From: Geobacter sp. SVR
GTDB lineage: Bacteria; Desulfobacterota; Desulfuromonadia; Geobacterales; Pseudopelobacteraceae
Length of the DNA stretch: 64,000 nucleotides
NCBI RefSeq assembly: GCF_016865365.1
Contig: NZ_AP024469.1
Coordinates: 983,001-1,047,000 of the forward strand
Reading direction: 5' to 3'
Below, one piece after another: positions 47,099 to 56,274 of the stretch. Position 1 is the first letter of the stretch; every line of letters begins with the position of its first letter. A program made the position numbers and the translations under genes. The notes under the pieces were generated by a model, which saw only the letters and a list, made by a program, of their open reading frames with translations, was not told where the DNA came from and did no database searches.

Positions 47099-47954
47099 AT
47101 GTTCCCCCCGCAAAGTCCCTAACAGCCTCTATTCAAAGGCAGTATCTTCAGCCAACGCAAACGTTCTCCAAAACCTCAGCAGTTCAGGTGGTTGGCTGCG
47201 GTGGCATCATATTTCCCCATTGTTGTCAATAGTGAAAGCAGCGATATATTATATAGTTATGTAAAAAACCGCTGGACATTCCCCCTTGGGCATGGTATCC
47301 ATCATGCATCTCCATCTATCCCGAAAGGGAACTGCCGCTTGCGGCATCCAGCCTGTCTCCAGGCTTCCAAGTTCTCGTTTAGTACGTTCATCTTGAACGC
47401 AAGGTGTTACTTTATCCGATGATCCCCTGTCAGGCGCCTTAAGCGCTTGGACTCCTCCGACTCACCTGTCCTCCATTTTTCGCATCTACCATCTCAGCGC
47501 AGGAAATGTTTTGATGTGGATTTGGGGCGTCTCTTGATTCAAGCCGTAAGGCTTAGCAGAAGACGAACCCCGTTCGCCCTTGTCCGCCGCGCACTGGACG
47601 ACTTCTTCCGCATTCAGATAGATCGTGGCGATCTCAAAGACGAATGAAAACGGCACCTCGACGGTGCCGTTTCATGGCTTTTCATAGCTTGTTCAGGTAT
47701 TCGAAGGTGGACGCTGCCCTTTCTCATGAAGTTCAAATTTTTTCTCGTTAGTAAAACTCCCTCTTGATTATCGATATAAATAGGTATTTATTTCAGTAAG
47801 ATACAGAATCGCGAACTTATATATAAGAATTTGGTCGCGAAGCGTCCATGCAGTGGTTGTATTTGGGTGCGCAGCACCCATGCCTTGAATTCAGTCTTCT
47901 TGGTTTTTGATGATAAAGGGTCTTCCCGCCTGAAGCATTTAATCCCTTGCTAAC
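47099..47954. other. Noncoding stretch before the structured RNA
   Basis: Includes a low-confidence frame (47447-47647), a hairpin AAACGGCACC/GGTGCCGTTT (47648-47672) without a good T-run, and TGGGTGC-GCA-GCACCCA (47864-47880). The AT-rich part around 47740-47810 may contain a promoter, but no well-spaced boxes were found. Confidence 0.4.
47447..47647 (+). CDS. Doubtful small ORF
   Basis: 66 codons from a TTG without a ribosome site; the second half (VDLGRLLIQAVRLSRRRTPF, RRALDDFFRIQID) reads like genuine protein, so this may be the end of a lost gene. A hairpin follows the stop directly. Confidence 0.25.
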   Translation: MDSSDSPVLHFSHLPSQRRKCFDVDLGRLLIQAVRLSRRRTPFALVRRALDDFFRIQIDRGDLKDE

Positions 47955-48702
47955 AAAATGTGTGTGTACAGCCACAATCACCCGGATCTAGCCAATCAGG
48001 GAAAAGATGTGGTGCATGGTCGTTACTACCGGGTTGCCAACCTGGCACATAGACCATGCGGGTGTCGCGCAGTGCAACGAGAGTTGCTCGCTGCGTGGCG
48101 ATGGGGGCTGTCCTCTGTAATGGGGGCTTCTACCCACTGGTAAAGCTGTGTCTGGGCGACGCGGAAATTGTGCCTCGGCGGCTAGTTCGAGGTGCACGAC
48201 ATATGCGAAGCGGTGTAAATCCGCTCTGCGGGACGTGGGTAACCACGTAACGCCAGACCTGGCGGGGGAGCTTGAAATAAGTAATTATTTCAAGTAAATA
48301 GCTCAACCCGTTAAGGCCCGTGCCAATGCTGCACGGCCAAAGCGCCCATGAGGGTGCAACCAGGTGAGACGACAGGAAGAGGTTAGGCCAAACCGCGATG
48401 AAATTCACGAGTATCCCAAATTTGCCGGGATTGTCGGCAAAAAGTAAGGGGGGACTTCCAGATTCGCCCCCGTGCCTCGCGGCACACAATCGTGAATGGA
48501 GCAGCCTGATCCTGCCGTTGACGCATATGTCTAACGCGGAAAAGACCGACCGGGTCATCGAAAGATGGCTGCGAGGTCTGATTAGCGCGAATCAGTACCT
48601 TTGAAGGGAACGGGCAGGGCAGTCCGTTCCCGTTGTCCTGCCGAGTGGCATCGGCAGCAGTAAGGACGAGGGAAAGTTCGCACCTTTGTACACACATGTT
48701 TT
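47955..48702 (+). ncRNA. Candidate large structured RNA (about 748 nt), apparently undescribed
   Basis: The ends pair in one continuous 16-bp helix: 47955-47970 (AAAATGTGTGTGTACA) with 48687-48702 (TGTACACACATGTTTT), including two G-U pairs that exist only in the plus-strand RNA. Inside lie many perfect helices: 48014-48021/48052-48059; 48169-48177/48188-48196 (two G-U); 48233-48238/48243-48248 with a GUAA loop; 48268-48304 enclosing a 9-bp stem with GUAA; 48403-48410/48490-48497 (8 bp, long range); 48422-48427/48435-48440; 48472-48476/48481-48485; 48578-48583/48590-48595; 48606-48613/48624-48631; 48639-48644/48651-48656. No convincing reading frame spans it. No group II domain V or reverse transcriptase seen. 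The layout recalls ornate large RNAs such as GOLLD, ROOL or OLE, but I do not recognise the sequence. Confidence 0.6.
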
Positions 48703-48821
48703 GGGGCTTGGCCGCCCCTCCGTGTCCGCGAGCCGCTTGGTTCGTGAATAGGGAGGTGCGGCCTAACTTGGGCCGGAAGGCTCACGTCGACCGTGCCGCA
48801 TTCCAACCGGGAGGTGATGGT

Positions 48822-49490
48822 ATGCGGTATCAAGCGGCAGACTGGCAGGGATACGTACAACAGATTGTTAATTTGATGGGACACGGATATCAGGATTACT
48901 GTCTCGTCAAACTGCCAATGAAGAAACAGGCGGAATGGGGGACAATTGACCAGAGAATCGCGGGGAAGTACTGTGCTGATTTGGGGAAGGACAAACGGTA
49001 CCGGCGGCAGTTGAAAGGACTGGCGAACTATGCGTATCTACGGTGGGAAGATGCCGCCGTGATTCTACGTACGAATGGCGAGCCATTGCCAACCACGGAC
49101 CGCTTTGTATCTCTCCACGATAAACCGTTACAAGTCCGCGTTGGGGAATCAACCGTCCTTAAAGTCGTCCCGGCATCACACAAGGGGCGCAAGGTCACGG
49201 TGTACCTCGCTAAGGACAAGTATCGGGAAATCAAGGCCGGACTTCTGGATAACGTTCGACATCGGCAACTGGATGTCCTGCATGGAGCGTTCTCGCGCCT
49301 TGACGGTTTACCACCATACGCCGGTATCGTGCGCCAGAAGGCAGAGCTTGTAACGGCCATAGTTTTGGAAGGCAAGCGTCATGGTCTGAAACTGTGCCGC
49401 AAGGATTTTCCGTTTCGGACCAAGCGTCGCAATAAGCCGGTGTTTGCCGAAGATCAATGTGGCCAGGCACAAGCTTCCGCCGGCACATGA
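48822..49490 (+). CDS. Orphan protein downstream of the structured RNA
   Basis: A 222-aa basic protein (MRYQAADWQGYVQQIVNLMGHG...). The C-terminal third is rich in K/R (FPFRTKRRNKPVF), which would suit nucleic-acid binding. GGAGGTG lies 5 bases before the ATG at 48822; the longer frame from 48633 would read through the RNA's 3' helix. It begins 120 nt after the RNA and lies on the same strand, so the two may be one RNA-protein unit. No RuvC, HNH, LAGLIDADG or RT motif seen. Function unknown. Confidence 0.65.
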   Translation: MRYQAADWQGYVQQIVNLMGHGYQDYCLVKLPMKKQAEWGTIDQRIAGKYCADLGKDKRYRRQLKGLANYAYLRWEDAAVILRTNGEPLPTTDRFVSLHDKPLQVRVGESTVLKVVPASHKGRKVTVYLAKDKYREIKAGLLDNVRHRQLDVLHGAFSRLDGLPPYAGIVRQKAELVTAIVLEGKRHGLKLCRKDFPFRTKRRNKPVFAEDQCGQAQASAGT

Positions 49491-49668
49491 CGGGAGATGT
49501 GCGTCCTTTTCATAAAACAAGACCCGCTTTTCTGGGGGGGGGGTGTTATTGTCCCGCAAAGTCCATTGGCGTTAAGATGTTTGTGACCCGAAAGGGTCAT
49601 CAAAGAGATAGGCCATGGCGACAAAGACAAATTGGGCCATTACTGCCAGATGAACCTGAAAATAAAAG

Positions 49669-49704
49669 AACCCCCCGACGGAATTGATGCCGCCAGGGGG
49701 TTTT
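49669..49704 (+). terminator. Rho-independent terminator after the orphan gene
   Basis: AACCCCC and GGGGGTT enclose an inner CGG/CCG pairing and are followed by TTTT. Probable 3' end of the RNA-orphan-gene transcript. Confidence 0.6.
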
Positions 49705-49768
49705 CTGTTTCTAGGGTGGAGGTCGTGCCGGCAGATGGCGGTGCTAAGCTGACGCGCTACGCTTGTCT

Positions 49769-49816
49769 CCTGGACCTTTTAATGCAACGATGAAGCTATT
49801 GAATTAAAGGTCCAGG
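49769..49816. repeat. Inverted repeat
   Basis: CCTGGACCTTTTAAT and ATTAAAGGTCCAGG are inverted repeats (one extra T) around a 19-nt centre. Could be the trace of an insertion sequence end or a structured site. Confidence 0.4.
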
Positions 49817-50101
49817 GGTATCTGAAATTGAGACACTACCCCACGACAGACAATATTGATAAATTATGCCGCTTTTTTTGGTTGCAGCGTTGACAAGCTG
49901 ATGGAGTACGTGCCGGATGAGGAGGTTGCCGGGCGGACAATCGACTAATCATTTCTAATGAATATTTTTTAGAAAAATTAAATAGTTAGCCCATACATTT
50001 TATTGACATCTAATAGTCAATTTGTTACTCAAGGTAATGCATTTTTAATGTGCCGCCCCCTGGAGGGATGATGTATGGTCTTGAGTAGGAATAATTGAAT
50101 G

Positions 50102-50134
50102 CCCCGCATTCCGGTAACGGAATCCGGGGTTTTT
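50102..50134 (+). terminator. Strong terminator before the carbohydrate operon
   Basis: CCCCGCATTCCG, loop GTAA, CGGAATCCGGGG (one A-C mismatch near the base), TTTTT. No gene ends just upstream, so it may end a short transcript or an attenuated leader of the following operon. Confidence 0.75.
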
Positions 50135-50228
50135 GCGTTCAGGACCGAATATTCGAAGATGCGATCCCAACCACAAAATAGGACCGGCCAAGCCGGTCAA
50201 TTCAGTCACCGTTGATGAGGTTATGTAA

Positions 50229-51083
50229 TTGAGCGATTCCACCGAGGCCGATCACCGCGCGCGCTCCAACTTTGTTCAAGGATGTGTGCAGCAATCACCT
50301 GATTCCGATGTCGCGTCATCCGTATTCCCCAGAAAGCCGCCCAAGAGAATCGTACAGTTTTGGAACGACCTGGACCGTTTGCCTGGAGACGTTAGAGATT
50401 GTCTCGAATCATGGAGAACGGTTGAGGAGCAAGGCTTTGAATTAGTCTTATTCGACGAGAGCAAAGCAGGAGAGTTTATTCACCGAAAACTGGGGCCCCG
50501 TTACAAGAACGCGTACGACAAATGCTATCATCCAGCAATGCAGTCTGACTTTTTTCGGCTCTGCTATATCCTCGTGGAGGGTGGGTGCTATGTGGATGCG
50601 GACGATGTTTATCATGGCCATGCTATCCAACATCTCTTCAACGATGGGCGACTAAAAATTCAGCCTCTATGCTACGACATGTCAACACATGGAATGGTGT
50701 CGCCATCAGCATTCACTAAACCGGGGGTAAACGACCCGAACTGGATATTTTACTTTAATAACAACCCACTTATTGCAGGTCGAGCACACCCCATCATAGA
50801 ACTGGCACTTGCAAGAGCTACGTTAGCTCTTGAGCGTGATATTGCGGACGAGCTGCCAGACATCCAGTCGACAACCGGACCCGGAAACCTGACCAAAACA
50901 ATTTTCGATACTGCAATAAAGAACGACGAGACAAGGAAAACTTTGGTTGTCCTCTGCGATTGGGAAAATATTGCTACCAGCAAATGGCCTCTCAGCTATA
51001 GGAACGACGAAAGGAACTGGAGACTCTCGGACCGAAGGGAATATCGACGATCTATCCTACAAAACGACAAGGGAGATGCATGA
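50229..51083 (+). CDS. Glycosyltransferase, GT32-like (DXD motif)
   Basis: A 284-aa cytoplasmic sugar transferase. After PPKRIVQFWNDLDRLP, the family core HPAMQSDFFRLCYILVEGGCYVDADD carries the DXD at D123-D125 that binds metal and nucleotide sugar. Start is TTG at 50229 with GAGG upstream. It overlaps the next gene by 4 bases (ATGA); first gene of a tight three-gene operon. Confidence 0.82.
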   Translation: MSDSTEADHRARSNFVQGCVQQSPDSDVASSVFPRKPPKRIVQFWNDLDRLPGDVRDCLESWRTVEEQGFELVLFDESKAGEFIHRKLGPRYKNAYDKCYHPAMQSDFFRLCYILVEGGCYVDADDVYHGHAIQHLFNDGRLKIQPLCYDMSTHGMVSPSAFTKPGVNDPNWIFYFNNNPLIAGRAHPIIELALARATLALERDIADELPDIQSTTGPGNLTKTIFDTAIKNDETRKTLVVLCDWENIATSKWPLSYRNDERNWRLSDRREYRRSILQNDKGDA

Positions 51084-53260
51084 ACCTCAGCAGACCCTTA
51101 CTAGCACCTTCGAAACTTCTGTATGGAATCGCTATGAGATGTCGAAGGCTACTGCCAAGGCAAATCTCTCGGACATTCGGCTTCTCCAGCCCAGGGGAAG
51201 GACCTAAGATTGAGCGGATCTATGTCATCAATCTAGATCGCCAGCCAGCTCGTTTGGCCGAGATGGAACAGGAGCTAAGACACGTTTTGAATTGGTCTGG
51301 AGTTGAACTTTGGAACCTTACTGAGCGATCTGCTGCCGTCGATGCTAATCACTTTATGCTGGAACCGCTAAAAGATGCCGACATCGATCCAAGTTACACT
51401 CTCGGTGAACAGCTCTTCGTCGAGCCCCAACCGCTAGCTCTCCCCACCCGACTAGAACTCAATTCTCCGATCCAAATGAGTCGACCTGAGATTGCAGTCG
51501 CTCGCTCACACATCAACGTCTGGCGACAGGTGGCGGCGAGTAATCATGAGTACGCTCTCGTCCTAGAGGACGATGTGTGGTTTCGATCCGGGTTTGCCTC
51601 ACATCTGGACCAGGCGTGGGGTGAAATCGAGGCCAAAGGCGACAGGAAAAGCAATTTCGACATTCTCTATTTGTCTTACGAGGAGGTAAAACACGGCGCC
51701 CCGAAGACCTTCCTCTCAAGTAATGTGTTCCGCCCACTGCGCGGGCTCTGGCATCTGTCCGGGTACGTTATTTCGCGCGAAGGCGCTGAGAAGCTCCTTC
51801 GACTCCTCCCTTGTCGGGGACCAGTGGATCTATGGATAAATCACCAGTTCAAAGTTCTGGATGTACACGCGACAAGACGGTCTATCATCAGCCAGCGACG
51901 AGATTTTAGCTCCACTAACTCATATTCAATACTTCCCTCACTCACGAAAATTGGCGCTATCACCAGTGAGGGTGCATCCTTGTTCCACGTTCGCCCAAGT
52001 GAGCGGCCTGTGTTTGCATTTGGGCCAGGAAGTTCTGGCCTTTCATCACTTGCAATGGCCCTGTCAATGCTCGGATACAGATGTTGCAGCGATCTCCAAA
52101 CGCTCCCAAGTCCTGAATTTGAGATGCTCCTTACAGGAAGAGGTGATCGAGTTTTTGATGCATATGTTAACATCGGGTCTTTGAGGGGGGAGGTCCGGGC
52201 CCTCAGAGAGCGTTACCCTCAGGCTAAATTCATTGTCACCACTAGCAAGATTGAAGTTACAGATGAAGACGATTTTAAAATTCTAGATGATCTCAATGGT
52301 GCTGATATCGCCGTACTTCATTTAGAGTCATTCAATAAATGGCAGATTGTTTGCGAGCACCTCAGAAGCGCACCGCCAGCTTGTGCCTTCCCTGAGTTTG
52401 CTGACCTTGGACAGAGACAGCTCCTCTGCGGAACCATTGAAGCGGACGCGGTCCTGAACTGCGAGACGCCTAAACGTGATAAGTCGCCATGGGTTGTTGA
52501 GCCACGTCAGTGGTGGCAAGGTATTCGTTCCGTCCCGATAGAAGGGGGATCACCTATCACTACAGCTCCCGTTAGAGCAAGCGACTGTTTAAAATTTCTC
52601 GATACAAGACTTTGGCTTCTTCGAAATGATACCTTCACGGGCAATCTGGCGTTGTTTCGTCCCTCAAACATCGAATTCCGTTCTGGGCTCGGGGCTGCGC
52701 TCAATATCAAAAAGGAATCCTTAGGTGTTCGAGAATATAGCGCTGCATCGTTAACCAGTCGCGACCGATACCTATTCGGAAGATTTGAGGCAACCATTAA
52801 GGCGTCGAACGTACCTGGTGTGGTTACCGGTTTTTTTCTCCATCGCGATTCACCGAGGCAGGAAATTGATATTGAAATTGCGGGAAATCGAACAGATCGT
52901 CTCTTGGTCAATGTCTTTTACAATCCTGGTGACGAAGGCGCGAAGTTTGACTATGGATATAGAGGTGCACCAAGCTATATCGACCTTGGCTTTGACGCAG
53001 CTGAATCTTACCATCGGTTCGCTATAGAATGGGGTCCGTGCGAGATTCGCTGGTATGTTGACAATCGTCTGGTTCATAGGCGCGCTGATTGGGAACCCAC
53101 GCCAATTCCCCACCTTCCAATGGCCCTCCATGTAAACGCTTGGCCATCTCGTTCCAAAGAACTTGCTGGTAGGCTAACCAACCGACGACTCCCAACAACA
53201 ACTTTCATAAGATCAATCACGCTGGAAGCGAATCGACACCGGAGGTCTCTATCATTATGA
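51080..53260 (+). CDS. Multidomain GT25 glycosyltransferase - central domain - GH16 glycoside hydrolase fusion
   Basis: A 726-aa fusion. Residues about 45-300: GT25 (LPS-type) transferase (IERIYVINLDRQPARL, SRPEIAVARSHINVWRQ, ALVLEDDVWF, LSGYVISREGAEKLL). Residues about 310-460: a segment FAFGPGSSGLSSLAMALSML...RERYPQAKFIVTTSK resembling a P-loop sulfotransferase. Residues about 515-720: GH16 beta-jelly-roll with catalytic E595-I-D597-I-E599 and a following FGRFEATIKAS/GFFLHRDSP pattern. No signal peptide, so the GH16 domain would be cytoplasmic and may act as a transglycosylase or be used for binding. Overlaps both neighbours by 4 bases. Confidence 0.75.
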   Translation: MNLSRPLLAPSKLLYGIAMRCRRLLPRQISRTFGFSSPGEGPKIERIYVINLDRQPARLAEMEQELRHVLNWSGVELWNLTERSAAVDANHFMLEPLKDADIDPSYTLGEQLFVEPQPLALPTRLELNSPIQMSRPEIAVARSHINVWRQVAASNHEYALVLEDDVWFRSGFASHLDQAWGEIEAKGDRKSNFDILYLSYEEVKHGAPKTFLSSNVFRPLRGLWHLSGYVISREGAEKLLRLLPCRGPVDLWINHQFKVLDVHATRRSIISQRRDFSSTNSYSILPSLTKIGAITSEGASLFHVRPSERPVFAFGPGSSGLSSLAMALSMLGYRCCSDLQTLPSPEFEMLLTGRGDRVFDAYVNIGSLRGEVRALRERYPQAKFIVTTSKIEVTDEDDFKILDDLNGADIAVLHLESFNKWQIVCEHLRSAPPACAFPEFADLGQRQLLCGTIEADAVLNCETPKRDKSPWVVEPRQWWQGIRSVPIEGGSPITTAPVRASDCLKFLDTRLWLLRNDTFTGNLALFRPSNIEFRSGLGAALNIKKESLGVREYSAASLTSRDRYLFGRFEATIKASNVPGVVTGFFLHRDSPRQEIDIEIAGNRTDRLLVNVFYNPGDEGAKFDYGYRGAPSYIDLGFDAAESYHRFAIEWGPCEIRWYVDNRLVHRRADWEPTPIPHLPMALHVNAWPSRSKELAGRLTNRRLPTTTFIRSITLEANRHRRSLSL

Positions 53261-54867
53261 ATATTCTCTCCTATAACCCCGGTCATGACGGTGCAATCGC
53301 CTACCTGAAGGATGCTCAATTGCTGTTTTCTATTGAGGCAGAGAAGAACTCGAACTACCGATACTCACCTATATCCAGTCCTGACGTGTTCAACGCTCTT
53401 GGTGAACTCGACGAAATCCCCGACGTCATTTGTACAGGTGGTTGGTGGCCACGCGACCACTACGACTATTTACACGGGTCGAATGTTCATGTCGGGTACC
53501 GCGGCATGACGAAGAGCGACGTCATCGTAGACAAACGGCGCCTATTAGGAAGGCCAGTCCACTATTTCTCGTCTTCTCACGAGCGGTCGCACTTACTTTG
53601 CGCTTTCGGCATGTCAAGTCTACCGAAAGGGACTCCATGCTATGCGTTGGTATGGGAAGGGGCGATAGGCGCTTTCTACGAGATCGATTCCGAACTGAAC
53701 ATAACACTGCTTGCCGATGTCCTGAATCAAGTGGGGAATCGCTATGCCCTACTCTACGGCTTAGCCGATCCAACCTTTCCTAAGGATGGACCCTATCCTT
53801 GCTTCGAGTACGCAGGTAAGCTCATGGCCTTGGCCTCATTTTCAAATCGCAACACGCCTTCAGCCGAAGAAAGGAAACTTCTCGATTTTCTACTGGACAG
53901 TCCGTACCGAGAACTGAGCGCGTACGAAGGCCTTGAAAGTTCGAGATACTACAACGTGGGGGTGGATGATCCGGAATTTCGCAACTTCGCTGGTATTTTT
54001 AGCGACAAGATCTTTGATGTTTTTTATCAATTCGCGAAAACGAACATGAAAAAAAGAATGCCGCTAATCATCGCAGGTGGGTGTGGCCTAAATTGTGACT
54101 GGAATACCAAATGGAAGGAATCAGGCCTTTTCCCCGAGGTTTTCGTGCCGCCTGTTGCAAATGATTCAGGTTCTGCGATCGGGACGGCGATCGACGCCCA
54201 GTTCCACTTTACTGGAAACCCAAAGATCGATTGGAACGTCTATTCAGGGCTTGGCTTCGATACGGCAGGAGCTTTCGATATGGCGATGTATGATCTCTGC
54301 GAGGCTGATAATGAAAGGATTGCCGACATGTTAGCCAATGACCTAATTCTGGGATGGGTGAGCGGCAAATATGAAATCGGCCCTCGGGCATTGGGCAACC
54401 GTTCAATTCTCGCCGCACCATTCCAAGAAAGCACCAGAACGCGGTTGAATGAGATAAAGCAGCGCGAGCAATTCCGTCCGATTGCTCCTGTTTGCTTGGA
54501 AGAAGATGCTGCGCGGTGGTTTGGCTGCGACCACGCGAGTCCGCATATGCTTTATACATATAGAGCAAGAACGGATGCGCTAGCGGCTGTTACTCACGTG
54601 AATAAGACTGCCCGCATTCAGACAGTGTCATCTGCGACCAACCGAAGCTTGTACAACTTGCTCATCGCATTCAAGGCGCGTACTGGTTACGGCGTCTTGT
54701 GCAATACCTCGCTGAACTTCAATGGTAAAGGATTTATAAACAAGATAGATGATCTTTCATCATATGTCGTAAAGCATAATTTGGATGGCTTTGTTGTTGA
54801 AGGGCGAAGCTATATCTTGAAGTCGTCGAGGCGTTATCAGGCATACTTAGGCATGAGCAGCCTTTAG
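53257..54867 (+). CDS. Carbamoyltransferase, NodU/CmcH/TobZ family
   Basis: A 536-aa enzyme. Kae1-like N-terminal part opens with ILSYNPGHDGAIAYL; the C-terminal part contains GWVSGKYEIGPRALGNRSILA and REQFRPIAP, the carbamoyl-phosphate-linked signature. It transfers a carbamoyl group to a hydroxyl of a sugar or small molecule through carbamoyl-AMP. ATGA overlap with the preceding fusion gene implies the product of the two transferases is carbamoylated. Confidence 0.88.
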   Translation: MNILSYNPGHDGAIAYLKDAQLLFSIEAEKNSNYRYSPISSPDVFNALGELDEIPDVICTGGWWPRDHYDYLHGSNVHVGYRGMTKSDVIVDKRRLLGRPVHYFSSSHERSHLLCAFGMSSLPKGTPCYALVWEGAIGAFYEIDSELNITLLADVLNQVGNRYALLYGLADPTFPKDGPYPCFEYAGKLMALASFSNRNTPSAEERKLLDFLLDSPYRELSAYEGLESSRYYNVGVDDPEFRNFAGIFSDKIFDVFYQFAKTNMKKRMPLIIAGGCGLNCDWNTKWKESGLFPEVFVPPVANDSGSAIGTAIDAQFHFTGNPKIDWNVYSGLGFDTAGAFDMAMYDLCEADNERIADMLANDLILGWVSGKYEIGPRALGNRSILAAPFQESTRTRLNEIKQREQFRPIAPVCLEEDAARWFGCDHASPHMLYTYRARTDALAAVTHVNKTARIQTVSSATNRSLYNLLIAFKARTGYGVLCNTSLNFNGKGFINKIDDLSSYVVKHNLDGFVVEGRSYILKSSRRYQAYLGMSSL

Positions 54868-54946
54868 GGGGCGCCCTTCATATATTCACATTTGAGGAAG
54901 AGAGAGATTCAAGTGATTAATCCATTTACTGTTGACGGGGGCTAAT

Positions 54947-55939
54947 GTGGGAATCTTGAGCTTTCTATTCGGCCAAAAGAACGTCCAAGACGGGGCTAGC
55001 AAGGTGGCTACAGGTCATGCGGGAAACAAAGACATTTCATTTATAGGTGGCATTGCTGAAATCAAGTCTATTGATTTCATGGGGGAATATCAAAAGTCTC
55101 CTTCTGGAGAATGGGTAATCTGTTGGGCAGATTCTGATAGAGAGGACTCCCGAGGAGGTTATCGGGATAGCGGGTATGGCTCATTCGTACTCTACAACTT
55201 CGTTGAGAACAGGATATTCGCCAAGGGAAGATTGGAGCGACCGAATCACGGCTCCGTTTCGGATAAGGGCACTTTCTCGCTGGAGGATTGGCTATTTGGT
55301 GGTGGTCTGAATGGCGTCTTCTGTGCCTTTACTCCTACAGGAGAAATCATATGCAAAAAGAAATTTGAGGCCAATCTGTTAAATAGTGCCATTTCAAACG
55401 ATGGTACCATGGCAATTTGTCAAACAGCGAATAACCCCAAGGGAGATGACGGAAACTTGCTCACGGCTTTCGACCTGGAAAGAAAGACCGAATTGTTTTC
55501 GATTCACCCTGAAACAGGTTGGGCCAACGAGTATGAGTTTAATGAGAAGGAGAAACAGTTCATCATTGTTCAGAAGGATATCGGTAAATTCTCCTACGAC
55601 AAGACGGGAAATCTTCTCGATAAAGACCACTTTGAGACCACTAGGTTGACCTGCAAGAAATATGACATGATTCTGTTCACTGCAGAGGATGTACTGAAGC
55701 GGGAAACCGTACCGAAGGAACACGTTGAGTTGGTTCTTAAATCTATTCTCAATGCTAGAAATCTAGGAGCTGATAAGGATCATGGATGGAAGGCGATGGC
55801 CCTTAAACTTCAAGGGATTGCCCTTGAGGCGTTAGGTAGGAATAAAGAAGCGCTTGAGGTGTACGACGAAGCTTTGAGCATCAATCCAAAGGTTGGGGTA
55901 AAACGCAAAGCTGACAGTATTAGGAAAAAAGTCATTTAA
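54947..55939 (+). CDS. Hypothetical protein with C-terminal TPR
   Basis: A 330-aa soluble protein. The first 230 residues have repeated beta-strand-rich blocks (SPSGEWVICWADS, SNDGTMAICQTAN) like a small propeller; the end has a TPR-like helix pair (ALEALGRNKEALEVYDEALSINPKV). GTG start at 54947 with GGGGG at 5 bases. Function not recognised. Confidence 0.6.
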   Translation: MGILSFLFGQKNVQDGASKVATGHAGNKDISFIGGIAEIKSIDFMGEYQKSPSGEWVICWADSDREDSRGGYRDSGYGSFVLYNFVENRIFAKGRLERPNHGSVSDKGTFSLEDWLFGGGLNGVFCAFTPTGEIICKKKFEANLLNSAISNDGTMAICQTANNPKGDDGNLLTAFDLERKTELFSIHPETGWANEYEFNEKEKQFIIVQKDIGKFSYDKTGNLLDKDHFETTRLTCKKYDMILFTAEDVLKRETVPKEHVELVLKSILNARNLGADKDHGWKAMALKLQGIALEALGRNKEALEVYDEALSINPKVGVKRKADSIRKKVI

Positions 55940-55995
55940 ATAATAATCGTATCGAATGCTTTAAACGTGAAGTCGCAAGAGAATTTCGGTTTAAT

Positions 55996-56274
55996 GTGCT
56001 TAATGATATCGGTCCAGCTCTCGCTGACGTATCAGTATATAAAGCAGACCAATTATTCAACATGCGATGCATGTGCTTTTGGCAATGCTCGAAATTGAAC
56101 CGAAATACAACCTGGTATAGAGATGAGGGTCTAAGTAATAGAGGTAGATATTGTGGAATTACAGTTTGGAAAGCTCTTGATGAAATTCGTATCAGGCTTG
56201 AAGATGAAGAAGACTGTAAAAACAATGCCATATGCGGAGGTGAGCAATTAATTGAAATACATACCATTATATAA
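55996..56274 (+). CDS. Doubtful ORF, possibly a truncated gene
   Basis: Ninety-two codons from a GTG without a ribosome site; the frame is open upstream to about 55924 but has no better start. Reads protein-like (VTVWKALDEIRIRLEDEED). Overlaps the next gene by 23 bases. May be a 5'-truncated remnant. Confidence 0.3.
   Translation: MLNDIGPALADVSVYKADQLFNMRCMCFWQCSKLNRNTTWYRDEGLSNRGRYCGITVWKALDEIRIRLEDEEDCKNNAICGGEQLIEIHTII

Larger units (their letters stand above)
49491..50228. other. Noncoding stretch with terminators and an inverted repeat
   Basis: No gene supported. Holds a hairpin GTGACCC/GGGTCAT (about 49583-49598), the terminators at 49669 and 50102, the inverted repeat at 49769, and a short piece reading LMEYVPDEEVAGRTID then stop (about 49895-49948), which may be the tail of a lost gene. 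Confidence 0.45.

Noticed and set aside
48130-48604. Several short open frames within the structured RNA region
   Set aside because: They overlap one another on both strands, lack ribosome sites and have no protein-like pattern.
47955-48702. Terminal inverted repeats of a small DNA transposon instead of an RNA helix
   Set aside because: The two non-Watson-Crick positions are exactly G-U pairs in the plus strand, there is no transposase or target duplication, and many internal helices exist. Not fully excluded.
47955-49490. Group II or group I intron with its ORF
   Set aside because: No domain V hairpin with the AGC triad, no reverse transcriptase or homing endonuclease motif, and no recognisable interrupted exon. 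Kept as an unclassified structured RNA.
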